A DNA stretch of 64,000 nucleotides from Arthrobotrys musiformis (lineage: Eukaryota; Ascomycota; Orbiliomycetes; Orbiliales; Orbiliaceae), in the NCBI GenBank assembly GCA_036971715.1, contig JAVHJL010000010.1:806001-870000 (forward strand), read 5' to 3'. Every line of letters begins with the position of its first letter. The stretch's first letter is position 1. The notes beneath the pieces were generated by a model. That model saw only the letters and a list, made by a program, of their open reading frames with translations, was not told the origin of the DNA and did no database searches. The translations under genes were made by a program, and so were the position numbers. Shown in pieces: positions 22,548-34,913 of this stretch.

Positions 22548-24505
22548 TGTGGCGACGGGAGGCACGCGGCCGTTCCCACCGGAAAGAAAACAACGACTAA
22601 GAAACTACAGCTACCACTTCTCCTCAGAAAGCAGCGATGTATCGATCGGAAGAGTCGATGAAGCGGGAATGTGAAGTCTCGCGAGAGAAGAAATAGTAAA
22701 AAGCGTCAAAGTTGGTAGGTTGGCGTAAGGTTGTGTGAATGTCTCAAGACTCGGGCGACAGATGAGACCCGCTGCAGTCGGTCGTCGTCAGCCGCTATCA
22801 GTAAATATTACTGCTTAAAACTCATCGTTCCCGCCTGCCGCTGTCGTCGATTTTGGTTCAGATATGTCGAGAAAGAAAAGAAAAACGTTGTCGGACGTAT
22901 TGGCCAATATATAGACTCGAATTATAGGTATGATATAGTCGCGGATGATGTGCCGGAGAGGGGAGGAACAGAAAAGGAGGGAAAGCTAGCTCGAGGTTGC
23001 AGTTGCAGTTGACGCAGCTGGCTTGGGCTAGTTTATACTGAGACCCCGGCAGCCCTGCGTAATCCTCGATTCGAATGTCTCCACTGCACCGGTCGACTCT
23101 GCGGGTATGACAGGGAGGAGGCAAAAGGTCTAGCCAGCTCAGTAAGTAGTTAATACCGAAGCCCGAAGACCGAAGAGCAAAAATGCACAACAGACGATGG
23201 TGTCTGATGGGCGAATGCAGATGGGGTGAAGGATTGAGAAAGGATTAAAAAGACCCGGCTTGGAAAGGCCTAAGAAAATAAAAATAAAATAGGAAAAATA
23301 AAAATAAAAATCACGGAGTCCGAAACCAGAATAAAACGGTCCGAGCAAAAGAAAAAATAAAATAAACGTCAAAGGTCACAAGCTGTGTCTGTCTGGGTAT
23401 CGATCTTTGCTTTGGTCGCACCCTGCAGGATGTGGAACCTATACGACTGTCAGAGTGCCGTGAGAGTTATATCTATATTATCCCATAGACGGTACGGTCT
23501 GGAAAGCCAAAGGGAAGAAAAGGGAAAAAGATAGGGAAAGGGAAAAAAAAGAGAGGAGCGCACTCTCTTATTATATAATTCTATGCATAGACACTTGACA
23601 GCTCCAAAAATCTCGTCATGTCATGAGGAAACGGCAAGGGAAAAAAAAACTTCAATCAGAAAAAAATCAGTCTTCTTGGAAGAACCCCGGGTTGGCAATG
23701 CTGAGAGGCGATCAAGGTCCTCAAGCTTCTTGGTCTGCTTCTTGGATTCTAGTCGCCTCGGGTCCAGCCATCCGAGTCCTGGGACCAATCACCATTCCAA
23801 ATACTTCCGGGGGTGGGGAACTGTCGCTTTCCTATTTGAATATCCTCATGATATTCTGTATTCCTTATTCGCGATGTATCACGGTGCGCTCTTTGGGTTT
23901 TGGTAGCAGGAGGTCTCTTTAACTTTCCATCAAAACGGTCTTTTTGGTCTTTCATTCCTCTCGGGCTAGCCGGATCGATAAGAGGACAGCTGGAAGGGTG
24001 GCCGTGGGAATGTGGACTGCGAGAAACGTGATAGTTAGGCAAACTGGCTGTGAATATCGTTAGTCAACGGAACATGCCAGGCATGCAGGGACCCAGCTCT
24101 CTAGCGCCAGGCCCAGGCCTTGGTTTGGTCTTCGGTCACGGAGTCCCTCGGCTCCTACCAGGCCAAGCAAATTTGGAATCTCCAACCCACAATTAGACAA
24201 CTTGCAGCTCGCTTCGCGGATACGACAGAGAGCACGACATGCGTACATGATGTATGTAGATAATCTCGTCATTATTCACCCGGCGTCCATTGTGTATGTT
24301 GCACTTCATGCATGCATCCTGTAGTAAAGAAGAACAAAACGTCCATGACAGATAAAAAAAAATTGTCCCACCACGCCATAATGCATCACATCCCATCATC
24401 CCATCCTAAAACATCCTCCATCTCGGTTTCCTCGAAAGGTACCCGATCATTACTCTGCCCTGCCGCATCTTTACTCGTCCAAAAGGTCTCTTTGAAGAAC
24501 GAATC
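22548..24505. other. Intergenic, no gene seen
   Basis: About 2 kb between the R2 subunit 3' end and the RING gene 5' end, where any missing signal-peptide exon of the RING gene should lie. The ORFs present (up to 110 codons) look random. I found no hydrophobic leader that joins in phase 1 to the first secure exon. Confidence 0.5.
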
Positions 24506-25831
24506 CTACTCGCCCTTCTCCTCAACCTTCTCATCCACATCCATCTTATCCCCTTCCTTATTTGCATCAGCATCCGCATCCCCACCCTTCGTCGGAATCT
24601 CCCCAAATACCGTCCCTTCAGGCTGAGGGCCCACATCAGCCGCATCCAACTCCGGAGGCCCCCCAACAATGGGTGCATCTTCACTTGTCCCTTCTGCTAG
24701 CACAACATTAGCCTCTTGCTCCTTCCTCAGCAACTCTCCCTGCGACACCCCATTCCCACCTTCATCGGCCACTAACGCAGCGACGCCCTCGTCACTAACC
24801 GGGCTCCCCGCCGCATCCAACCCATTGTTGGCGACATATTCCCTAGCACTAGCCCACGGTATCGGTGTCAAAGTCGCACCCGTAGCGCCATCATCATGTT
24901 CCATAAGTATTCCCGCCCCAATTGGTATCGAATTGGACGAAAGCATTCCATCCTGAGGCGTCGCCAACGGGAATCTATCTATTCCCGAAGTAACACAAAC
25001 GACACGGTGACATGCTCGCAGGAACTTAGCCAGCGAGCGGTAGTGTCTATTTGGTTTTAAGATAAGTTCGGCAAAACGCTGGATCGTATGCGGAGGCGCT
25101 TTAGGGAATGTAGCAGTGAGGTGGGAGACGAGCGAGTTAAGTGCCGATAGGAGCGTCGGCGGGAGGAATTTCTCTGTACTATTCGAATTGGCAGTTTCGG
25201 GAGGGAATTGAGTAGCAGGTATAGAGGTGGGTTGTGTAGATGAGGCAGAAGGGGCCTCTTGGGACTGCGATGAAGCTGAGGCTTGAACTGTCGGATCTGC
25301 CTGCTGGGTCTGCGTAGCCTCGACATCTACAGTCGGTGCTGTTGTAGCCGTAGGAGTAGTTGACGATTCACGGTTTTCGCCAGCTGGTTCTCCCGAATTC
25401 GGCGTTTGCTCTTCCTCAGATTGTATTAAAACGGTGGATTCGCGAGAGATGCTGACGGGAGGTTTTGGCGCCAGCAGTGGTGGGGGTTTGGGCAGCGGGA
25501 AGGAATTGTATGAGATCTATGCTCCACATTAGCACAAAAAATCGTCTTGATACGAGATATAGAATAAAATAAAATACCCATTCCAGCCGTTTGAGCATAA
25601 ACTGGAGTACTTCCGGCCAGTCTTCCCTAAAGCTCAGCGGCGTGTGATCAGTCGCGTGCCCCCACTGTTCGCTTCGAAAAGTTCTGTAGCTTACAAGGCA
25701 ATGGTGCTATCCAATGCAAGCTGGTTCACCAGAGTTTCCAGCTCCTCGTCTGGAAAGAAGTTAGCTTCAAGAAACACCCTCGGGTTGACGCTGACAAGGG
25801 CAGGCGGGGAGCCTTACAGACCTGACTTCAT
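24506..25831 (-). CDS. PPP4R2: Protein phosphatase 4 core regulatory subunit R2
   Basis: Four exons (25831-25822, 25749-25695, 25626-25578, then from about 25526 or 25517 to 24506) give about 380 residues. The short first exon encodes MKS and joins to DEELETLVNQLALDS. The core motif is in exon 4: PPHTIQRFAELILKPNRHYR, then FLRACHRVVCVTSGID, typical of fungal PP4R2 (Psy4). The middle is Ser/Thr/Gln low complexity and the C-terminus is acidic (DADADANKEGDKMDVDEK). R2 scaffolds the PP4 phosphatase complex, which in yeast dephosphorylates H2A and Rad53 during DNA-damage recovery. The exon 3/4 junction is a problem: the best acceptor (CATAG, 25517) is one nucleotide out of frame, while a poorer acceptor (GTGGAG, 25526) is in frame. 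Confidence 0.82.
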
Positions 25832-26275
25832 TGTGGGGTTTTCGCGATGGTGGTGATGGCGATGATGATGTCTGTGGTGGCGGTAGTGGTGTTCGGATTG
25901 TTGGTGCTGTTGGAACTGTCGATGGGACCAAAGTCGCGCCAGCTCTGGCGGGCTGGGAACTGGCGCCGCCAACAGCACATTGCGACAACGCAAAAACAAC
26001 CACATCTTTCGGTTGTTTTGAAGCTGGACGACAGTCTCGGAGATATATCATATCAGAGCTAGAAGAAGCATAGGGAAGCTCTTCTAGATTGATCATGATC
26101 TTGTTCAGACCTCAGCAGTATTCGCAATTTTTGGCTTGCGAGATAATATTATATAATAAATTCGTCAAAATCTCGACATCAGACCTCCATTCGACATGCG
26201 TGTACATATATGCAATTGATTTTATACAGATGTTCTAGATATAAGTAGATATATAGGTATAAGATCAAGGCGTCG
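25832..26275. other. Intergenic with long upstream ORF
   Basis: Upstream of PPP4R2, a minus-strand ORF from 26096 to 25767 runs past the R2 start codon in another frame. Its His- and Pro-rich sequence looks like a translated CAT/CAC repeat rather than a protein. If transcribed it would be an overlapping upstream ORF. The rest is the 3' flank of the NLR gene. Confidence 0.4.
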
Positions 26276-29200
26276 TCAGTACGTCCACCCGGAACTCCAA
26301 TGGCTAGCTGCAGGGCTTTCTTCGACCACCGAATAAATCGGTCCGAATCCAGATCGGGGTAGACTACAATTAATAGACGTTGACACCGGTCTAATATCCC
26401 CCTCCCTCTCAAACATCGGCGGACCACCACGATATGCTCGAGGGCTCTTCGTCTCTCCCGTCACCGGTGCCGCTTCCTTCGCCGGCGGCTTTCTCGTCTT
26501 CGCCTCGTCCAGTAACTTGACTATATCCATGTGCCCCCTCTCCACTGCAATTTCTCGCAGCGTCTTCCCCGCAAAATTCTTGATTTCGATATTAGCACCG
26601 TAATCAATCAGCAGTTCAACCATGCGGGCGGACCCGGTACCGATAGCCTTGAGAAGCGGAGCATCAGGACCAAAACTCGCCACAGGGCTCATATCGGGAT
26701 CTGCGCCCGCCTTCAGCAGTAATTCCACAACCGCAGGGGATCCATGTTCGCAAGCCACCAATAACGGAGGACGCGCTCGAGATCTGGTGTCATGTTTGCC
26801 GTCTGGGTTTGCGCCTGCGAGAAGAAGCCGTTGTACGAACGACGTCGTTTTGCCCCTCGCGGCTAGGCTCAATATTTCCTCAAGCTGGAAGTCCTTCCGT
26901 GTAAGCAGCGCATCGACAACGTGGATGTGCCCCTCGAGTGCCGCCCATCGTGTTGCGGTCGAAAGATCTTGCACTGTACTGTCGTTGAGTAGTAGGTTGA
27001 CAACATTCACAAACCCCGACTTTGCGGCCCATATTATCGGTGAACACGGGAGAGGTTTATCCGCCAAAAACCGTTTGACGCATTCTTCCAGTCCGAAGTG
27101 TGCTGCGATAGCGAGTCCTGCGACTGCCACACGCATGACGCCTGACCATATAGTGTCTCCGGTTGGTTTCGTCAATATGATCGTGTCTTTACAATATGTT
27201 TCTAAGAGTTCTCTCTTTTTGAGAAGCGTATAAGCCATATCGGCGAACCTTCCATTCGATCCGCGGACATGGTGGCCCCAATTCGTGAGTATGTAGTCGT
27301 CGAGTTCGCGAGGTACGCTGTAACCACGTCTTTCAGAGCGCTGGTATTTGCACGACAGGTATGTAATGCAAACCTCAGCGATATTAGAATGTGTCTTTGT
27401 CAAACTGAAGTTTTGGCGAAAGTATTCCCGGGCAGTGGCGTGTGTTAGTCTAATAGTACCAGTATCCGCATCACTCTCCACCAACCCCGTACAAGCGGAG
27501 AGCATGCTATCAACCTCAGGCAAATCATCAGAATCCACCCCAGGGAAACTATAGAAGTTAGCCTGAGGCCGAGCCAAAATCTTCGACATGACCACAAGGG
27601 CATGTTGTAATTCGAGAATCTTTAGCGGCCTCTGCGCACACACCACCCACTCCAGAACTTGATCCGATAACCGTTTTAAATCTGGATGTTGGGCGTTTAT
27701 TCTGTCCATAATGCTTTCGTAGGCGGTTCGGTAGGCTACTGTTCCCCCCGTCAGGTCTTCGAGGGCATCTTTTAGTTGCTTGAGGGAGGTTTTGTTTTCT
27801 ATTGACTGGAAAAAGAGTTGGACGAAGGGGAACCTTTTGTTATTCGACGATACGAGGTTAGTATACCCATGCAATAATCCAAGAATATCGATATATCTCG
27901 AATTCGGACTTACATTCCATCAACAGCTTTGATAATCTTCGCCTCAACGAGGCTAGTGTGGCCTTGAAGCAACTTCCTATGGGACTGTGCAATCTGATAC
28001 CTCAAGTATGCACGTAAATCATCCTCATGCGCCCGAATATTAACTATCTCCGCCCCTTGTGACTTAAATCGATTTATAACATCCTGCATATCCCTCGAAG
28101 TCGAAAACACACTTATCCCACACTGATCGTGAAGGTCGAATATATTCCGAAGAAGGTCCTGTCGACAGGAATTGAACGTCTTACACTCATCGATTGCATC
28201 GATAATTATGAAAACCCTCGAGTATATTTCGACCGCTGACCGGAGCGCACGTTTTACCCCATCTATGGATGGTTGTCTTCCTGACTGGCGGTATTCCTCG
28301 TATAGTACCTTCACAGTCTCAAACAAAGAAGATTGGAACCCTCTTCCGCCAGTAAAATTCCGGTGACGAACGAGTTGTACCAACAAACTAGCGAGCATGT
28401 TGAACGTCGTCTGCTCCCTATCTCTCGTGTAATCGCAATAGATGTATGCAATCCCAACATTCGCTTCCTTCCCGAATAGCCCCGGTGCAGAAGTACTGTC
28501 GGCCGAACATAAGCTGAATAAGTGATCGATGACCCTGGAGGTCAAGAATGTTTTCCCGGCCTTTGGGATTCCTCGACAGTGTAGCAGGCGCTTTGGATTT
28601 TTTAGCCAGGTTTGGTATTGAGGTAGGTTTATAAGCCATTGTCCAGAGCCCGTCTGACGGCTTTGGGATATTATACTGTGTTGGGCGGTGTGCTTTATTG
28701 GTGTCATGCTTTCGAGGAATTTGAGGACATCTTCGTCTTCTAGCATTGATTTGACTTCTTTGGTGTCATTGTGGATGGTTTCGATCGTATGCCCTTTTAT
28801 ATCAAACAGTTAGCTCTGGCTTAATAAATTGGAAATATAGTATATCATTCATTCATTCGACCAAGACTACCTAAAAATGTCCCCAATATCTGGGGGAAAA
28901 GAAGAAGCGGAATTTCGAACTAACCCTGCCGCAAAAGAATATCTCTAATGGGTGTCTCTCTATGAACATCAACAGGCCTAATATGCCCCAAGAAATCCCT
29001 GGCAAAAGCAGCCGCAACAGTAGCCGCGTAATGATGCCAATCATCATTCTTCCGCGAGTCAGCATAGTCGCATATACCGCGGATGACCATGCACGGGAAA
29101 TCATCCATCAACCCCGCGGCCTCCATTTCGATGCACAATACTTTCCCATCCAGGCTTTCATCGAGCTCGTCCCTGTATTTTGCGTCTTTGATAACCATAT

Positions 29201-29825
29201 TCCCTGAGATTATCAGACCGTAGTGGATCTCTGTTTCCTCCCCGCCTTCATCACCGTCCAGCTGAGGACCAGGAGAAGGCCGTTGTTTATACGACTTCCC
29301 CAGCTTCGGATACAACTTTCCCAACCGGTCCAAACTCTCCTGTAACTCAAACCCACTAATATCATGCTCCGCCTGCAAAGACTTCAACGCCGTCAACAGC
29401 GCCGTGGGCGGTTTATTCAACGCCCCCGTCCTCCTAAACCCCTTCCCCTCCACCTTCCCATAATCATACTGCACCACACCAGGATACCTATCCGTCGGCG
29501 TACTAACAACCACATCCCCCAGCCTAACCTTCCCCGGAACCCCACCACCAATACCAACCATCAACCCAACCTTAACATTCGAAAAACTACTAACCATCCA
29601 CGTCGCAACCTTTCCCGCTTGATTCGTCCCAGCTTCCGGGAGGCAGGCTATGACGATGTTATGTTCGCCTATGGAGCCTAGGATGTAGGAATTAGTGTCG
29701 TTGGGGAGTTGGGGCAGTTTTTGGTGGATTTTGTCTAGCATGATTTTTGCGGCGACCATTTCTTCTTTTAGAGCACAGATCCAGCCGACGGTGTAGTCCT
29801 CGCGGCGGAGGGTTTCAGTGGTCAT
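26276..29825 (-). CDS. NLR-like protein: nucleoside phosphorylase-NACHT-ankyrin
   Basis: Three exons (29825-28925, 28793-27914, 27833-26276) give 1112 residues. Donors are G|GTTAGT and AT|GTAAGT; acceptors are AAAAG|GG and ACAAAAG|G, the latter with a TACTAAC branch site. Residues 1-290 are a PNP/UDP-phosphorylase-like domain (YTVGWICALKEEMVAA, GIGGGVPG, CIEMEAAGL, IRGICDYADS). Residues 310-590 are a NACHT NTPase: Walker A GIPKAGKT (375-382), Walker B VFIIIDAIDEC (about 493-504), then STSRD. A winged-helix-like region follows (LEWVVCAQRPLKILELQHAL), then about six ankyrin repeats (about 830-1010). Such proteins are fungal intracellular receptors linked to non-self recognition and regulated cell death. 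The usual second glycine of the fungal GxPGAGKT motif is Lys here, but GxxxxGKT is intact. Confidence 0.93.
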
Positions 29826-30999
29826 TGCGATTCCGTGCCTGTCAAAGGGTATAAGATAAAATATAGAAAGATGAATTGGTTCGCCGGTAGATATTGAAGT
29901 CTACGAAAAGATATACCGATATCGGTATTGATATAAGCGGTTGGCGGAATATCACAATATCTATATAACAACTAACAACTTAAGCTTGAAGGACTAGGAA
30001 TAAAATCCTACCCCTCTAACTATCAATCTGCCCCGCAGCGTGGATTCCTTTTCCCGCGCTTATGCAGGAATCATGCAGTCTGACCGATGTTTGACCAGCC
30101 GTTCACAAAGGTATCCCAGAGGAGATACCTAGTAAACGATAGTCTGCGTTGGGTACGTGGTCGTTTTTGAGTAGCCGGATGCGAATACATGCATATAATC
30201 TGCATTAGTCTGGCTGGAGCAGCCTAGCCTCGAATCCAGTAGAGCACCCTGGTCTCGTACTTAGACCGCCTAAAGGGATATTTTGTTATATACAATACGG
30301 AAATGGCACTCGATAGATTTAAATATCATGTTAACGTGCACGTGGATAGCCAGGCCTCAAACAACAAAGACACTCCAATCACTGTTCTTCGGTTTATAAA
30401 TTTAAAAGCTTCAAAGGATAGAATTTGTCTCGTAGGATAGAATAAAATATGATGAAAAAATGATAATAAAGAGAGAAAGAGTTACAGCAAAGCCGAGATT
30501 ACATATAGAAAACAGTATAGTTAAAATTATCCATACCGAACGTCACGGCCTGCGTAGGCACTCGCAACAGTCCTACCATTTATTACCAATATCCAGCATC
30601 TACCGATCTAGGGAGAGTATCAACAGCCAAGGAGTAGTCTAGACCGCAAGGAGAAAATATTCAAATATATGCCATATTTGGATAGATCGATGTGTTTGAG
30701 ACCAGATGACGGGGATATACTGTATTAAATACATACGGCTGGCAAGAGAGCCATTGATGTAAAGAGATACGCTTGCAAGAGCTGCAGCAATGGAACAAAG
30801 TCAGGTAACACCCAAAACTCCCCCACGAATGCGACTAAAACGACAGGGAAAAAAAAAGACGGCTGTTGAGCGATTTCGGTAGCAAGGATGCGGAAGCAAA
30901 TATGCATATAAAATGCGACAAAATGGTCCCAGCCCCAGTTTAGAGTCCATATCACCTCCCTCCACCTTGAAGCTGGCATACTGCATTGTCGTTCCTTCA
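29826..30999. other. Intergenic, no gene seen
   Basis: AT-rich stretch holding the NLR promoter and the zinc-ribbon gene 3' flank. No ORF above 91 codons. It includes a 20-bp word (30390-30409) that recurs exactly at 37965-37984. Confidence 0.6.
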
Positions 31000-31496
31000 C
31001 TACTTCCCGTAATAACCCTGAGGTCCCGGGTTGTATCCCTGCTGTGGCCCACCACCTGGTGGACCCATATTCCCCATCGGATGTTGATTCGCCAGTTGAT
31101 CCAGCTGTTGTTTAGAAATCTTCGAGCGAGCGTTACAAATAGTGCAGTTGAGCTCTTCGTGGTAGGAGAGCGGGATGATGGGAATATAACAAAATGTGAA
31201 GAAGTTGCGACGTTTTATCGCGATTACTAAAAACAAAATCATTAGTCAGTATTCTACAAAAACCACCTAGAATTTCAGGAAGGAGATTAGTATATACCGG
31301 AGTTATTATGGCAATTCGAGCAGTTTACTCGGACGTTCTCGTAACCCTTCAGGCGTGAAGAGAAGTCTTGTGTGCCCTGTATATTTGTTGCGATGTTGGG
31401 TTAGTATGAGATGCGATGACGTCGGGGCCCGGTTCGGCTTTAGCGATCCGAATTCGCGAAGGGTAGAGAACATACACAAACGAAGATGAACGCCAT
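31000..31496 (-). CDS. Small zinc-ribbon protein (zinc-ribbon 15 type)
   Basis: Three exons (31496-31476, 31376-31298, 31226-31000) give 108 residues. The joined N-terminus reads MAFIFVCGTQDFSSRLKGYE and is followed by the first Cys pair in VNCSNCHNNS. Then comes IKRRNFFTFCYIPIIPLSYH, with the second pair in LNCTICNA. Two CxxC pairs separated by a hydrophobic TFFFIPIIPL-like segment are the hallmark of this small eukaryotic family. The tail is Gly/Pro/Gln-rich (PPGGGPQQGYNPGPQGYY). Function is not established; the hydrophobic segment suggests membrane association. Exon phases fit exactly (TGT|GTATGT, G|GTATAT, TTTTTAG|TA). Confidence 0.88.
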
Positions 31497-32992
31497 TGTA
31501 TGCGATAGATCCCAATTATTCAATGGCGATGTAAGGATACTCTACTCGATACCGTGGTCTTGAGTATTTTGATCGAGGTGGAGGTAGATTGCAGTGAAGT
31601 CGCAATGTTTGAAGAATGATGTGATGTCGAAGATGAAAGTCGCGGATGGCGGAACTGGAAATGGAAACGGAAGGGGAACCTTTTATCCCGTGGCAACCGA
31701 GACAGTTGTTTGCTGGCCTGGGCACTGGAGATTTTGCTTGGCCACAACGGAGCCACAGTTGGCATTACGCGTCATGTCTCGTGGCATTTCAGAGGTATTT
31801 CCGGTATTCTCCTGCCCATATTTTATTTATATCGACGGGGCGGTACATGTCTCGAGCGCTTCGGGAGGCTTGATATCGTGATCATGCTTCGATTGTTGTG
31901 GTCAATGCTTTCTGGGCCGCAATTAGAACGGAGAACACAGGTGGCTCTCGCGAAAAACGGCCCTAAGCTGGGTCAGCCATTCGGGTGCTAACTAGCTTGT
32001 GCCAGCACAGGCAGCGGTGCAGTTTATGTGCAGGTGCAGCCTGTGAAACCGGATCTCAATACCGAACCCTTTGGCGCCCAAAAGACGTATTCTGACCAAC
32101 TTCAGGCCGGGAACTTGCAACAAAAACAACGCGTCCACACTATCCCCAATACAATGACCTGCCGAGCTTCCAAGACACGGCGTCCTTGTCATTCCATGCT
32201 TCAGTTCATTTTTATTCAGGCCCGTAGGTGGCATTACAGAGAGCAAAGAAAGGGTCTGTTAGCCTTGGATCCAGGCACTGGGGTTTGTACCAACCATGTG
32301 ACTGTGCACAAGACCTCAATGGCCAGGAGTCGGGTTGCAAAGCCATGTATATATGAAGCTTTTCGATGTAAGCATAGCTGGGGCGAATTAGCCAGCGTTC
32401 ACATGTTCTGGGCCTCTAGATTTATTCAAATGCTACTACTTGGCTGGGAACCAAGCGTTAGAGATATACCCCATATCTCAATGCCTTAAGACTACGAAAG
32501 GACCTTGCCAGCTATGAGATTGGCTTCAGTACCATAATATAAGGACACAAAGGGCGTAGATGTGGGTTTCCCCCATGCATTACGAGAGTTTCTTCATATA
32601 TCTTTTAGCACTGCCATAAGAATTTGTTTCAGCGCTAAGATGCCTTCTGCTGGAACGTCTTTGGACCGTAGCACTAGAGTAATCTCATTGACAAAAGATC
32701 CTATGAGCGAATGTGTATCTCACATTGACCCAAGGTCACACCCAGGGAAGATAGCTCCTCCCCAAAGGCTTTGCCATGCTAGAGGGTTCCCTAAGACCGT
32801 ACTCCGTTGGTATTGTATGGAGGAACGGCCGAGCTGAGATCTCGAGACCACGCCCGGTGGGGCGCCCGCCGACGCCAGAAACGAGCCAACAACACAACGC
32901 CTTCAACACCACAACATACCGCCGAGCGTGTTGCACGAATTGCATCTTACCTTTATATACGCCATAATTGATAGAATATCATAAAGTTGGGT

Positions 32993-33050
32993 AGACAGCG
33001 AGGATGGCCCAGTGGTAGTGAAGGCTACCATTGGGCTGTCGACGCTGTCT
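32993..33050. repeat. Imperfect inverted repeat, 26-nt arms, 6-nt loop
   Basis: The arms are 32993-33018 and 33025-33050 with loop TGAAGG. The outer eight pairs (AGACAGCG with CGCTGTCT) and the inner five (GGTAG with CTACC) are perfect. The whole stem has only two mismatches and three G-T wobbles. Such a stem is much longer than expected by chance. Confidence 0.85.
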
Positions 33051-34797
33051 GGAACACCCTTCGAATAAAACACCCTTCTCGGTCGCCACCTGGTCCGCCA
33101 GTTGCATGGGGGCCGAGGGGAAAAGGGTGTTTCCGTTTCCTGATACCTAAGGGCCCGGGTATCAGGTTAGGGTTTTGCCATTTTTTTGGTCGGTTTTGGA
33201 ATTTTTTGATGGCCCTGGAAGCCCCGGGGCCGAACAGGGGCTAATTTTGGCGGTTCCCGGGAAGGTCGTGGGTTCGAGACAGGGGTCTGGAAAGCATGAC
33301 AAACCTTTTTGGCCGGCAACACAACAACACATTTCCCATCCCGGGCAAGATCGTCCCCCCATCCTAGCCTCGAGTCCAAACGACATTCATGATCATGATA
33401 CGATACGATACCCGTGATAGCAGGTGAACAGGATAAATATGGCGCCAGACTCACATTGGTATAAGGCAAGTACCGCCCAGAAACGATACCAGAATACGAA
33501 ACACTGCCGACGCCCCGAGATTATAAAATGGCGCAGACTAATGCAACGGCGCTTTCCGTAGGAAACCGTGCAGCTAGCAGCTATCTATCATGAATCGGTT
33601 GCATTTGGGCTGGATTGATAGCTGGTATCTGGCGATGCACGCAGGGTTCCCGAGCTCATCCCATGCTGCAAGCTTAAGGCTGGAAAGTCAATCCAATTGC
33701 AAACTGTGCTACTTTTCGTTCGAACACGAAAGCTTACCGCGCTGGAATACTCGTTTGCAATTCTTACTCAATGCATCCACCAACTCGACATCAAAGACCA
33801 GACAAAGACGATTGTGGTAGTCAGATTCCCCGCAAAAGCCAGGGCGCAATGGCGAAAATATTAGCCTGTTCTCGCATTTAAACTGCAGTTCAATATACCA
33901 AGGCCTCATTCTTCAAGGGTAGCCTCACAATCGTTCTGAATAATCGGGTGAAAGCTCCTAGCGAACGAGATGCATATCTGCCCACCACCCCAATGCAGGG
34001 ATGTTTTTGCCAGCCTGCAGCCCTCAGACGATTGATTGTTAATCTATTTTGCCGAACGAGCAGTGATTTGGGTAGTACCGCATGGCGAGCTTCGAATCAG
34101 TACCTGAACGGGCAAAGGCGAAAAAACAGATGTCTGACCTGCGAGGGAGGAAGGCAAAGGGTACTTACATTCAACGGGTTTCTCGGCTAAAGCGACAAGA
34201 GGGACCGTCGAGTTTAGCCCCGCTTGACATCAGTTACCGTCATAAATCGTTTGAAACGTTTTTTTTTGGTCTCTCTTTTTCCAGTGAGCGCTGGTACTCG
34301 AGAACCAGGTCAGTCCTCAGGATCAATTGATGGATGCATACTGCAATAGGCACCCGGCTCACCAATGCGGCTGCGAATAGATTGATTTCCACAATGTTGG
34401 ATGGTAATCACATTGCATCCCAACAAAGTCGAAGCTGCTCTTGCTTCTTCTCCTGCTCTACAGCTGGGGGATCGCTGTTCGCGGTAAAGTGGCGGACATA
34501 CTAACCTCTGCAATGCGGAATGAAAACGTAACTGTCATGGAGAACACTGAACCACAAAGCCAATGTGGATGGATAAATTTCTCTTAGGCGTCCCGGCGCT
34601 CCACCTTGGTCTGGGATTCCTCCATAATTGGGTCTAGCCCAGCTATAGGTGCATACATAAGGTGCAGATAGCGTCGTCGAGCCGGCACGCCTTTGCAGGG
34701 CCATGCTCCAGCTAGCTATCAATGCAGCTAGCACCACTTTAACAGCAAAAAACGCTGGGACTGGCAAAGAGGCTCCCCGCCGTCCGTCGCTCGCGGG

Positions 34798-34804
34798 TAT
34801 ATAA
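34798..34804 (+). promoter_or_regulatory. TATA box of the sorbosone-dehydrogenase-like gene
   Basis: TATATAA lies 110 nt before the ATG at 34914. It is followed by a pyrimidine-rich stretch (34815-34880), a typical fungal core promoter arrangement. Confidence 0.5.
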
Positions 34805-34913
34805 TCCATTGATTCTCCCCCCGTCTACCCAGCTTGCCTCCTTTCCGTCTCCTCTCTTTCCCTCCCTCCCAAAGTTCTCGACTTCTCACAAAAACTTCTT
34901 GAAAACCAAAAAA

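Larger units (their letters stand above)
31497..34913. other. 3.4-kb divergent intergenic region
   Basis: It separates two divergently transcribed genes. Plus-strand ORFs of 60-153 codons occur (the longest is 32028-32489), but none has recognisable motifs and none is conserved in composition. A strong 26-bp-arm hairpin lies at 32993-33050. A TATA element precedes the downstream gene. The region looks like accessory or decayed sequence plus two promoters. Confidence 0.55.

Noticed and set aside
25767..26096. 109-codon minus-strand ORF with His/Pro-rich sequence upstream of PPP4R2
   Set aside because: It overlaps the R2 start in another frame and cannot be joined in phase to exon 2; at most it is an upstream ORF.
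32028..32489. 153-codon plus-strand ORF in the divergent gap
   Set aside because: No domain, no start context, no codon bias, and a composition like the other random ORFs around it.
33001..33300. tRNA or SINE built from TGGCCCAGTGG (A box) and GGTTCGAGAC (B-box-like)
   Set aside because: The two boxes are about 260 bp apart and no cloverleaf can be drawn; the A-box-like word is part of the hairpin arm.
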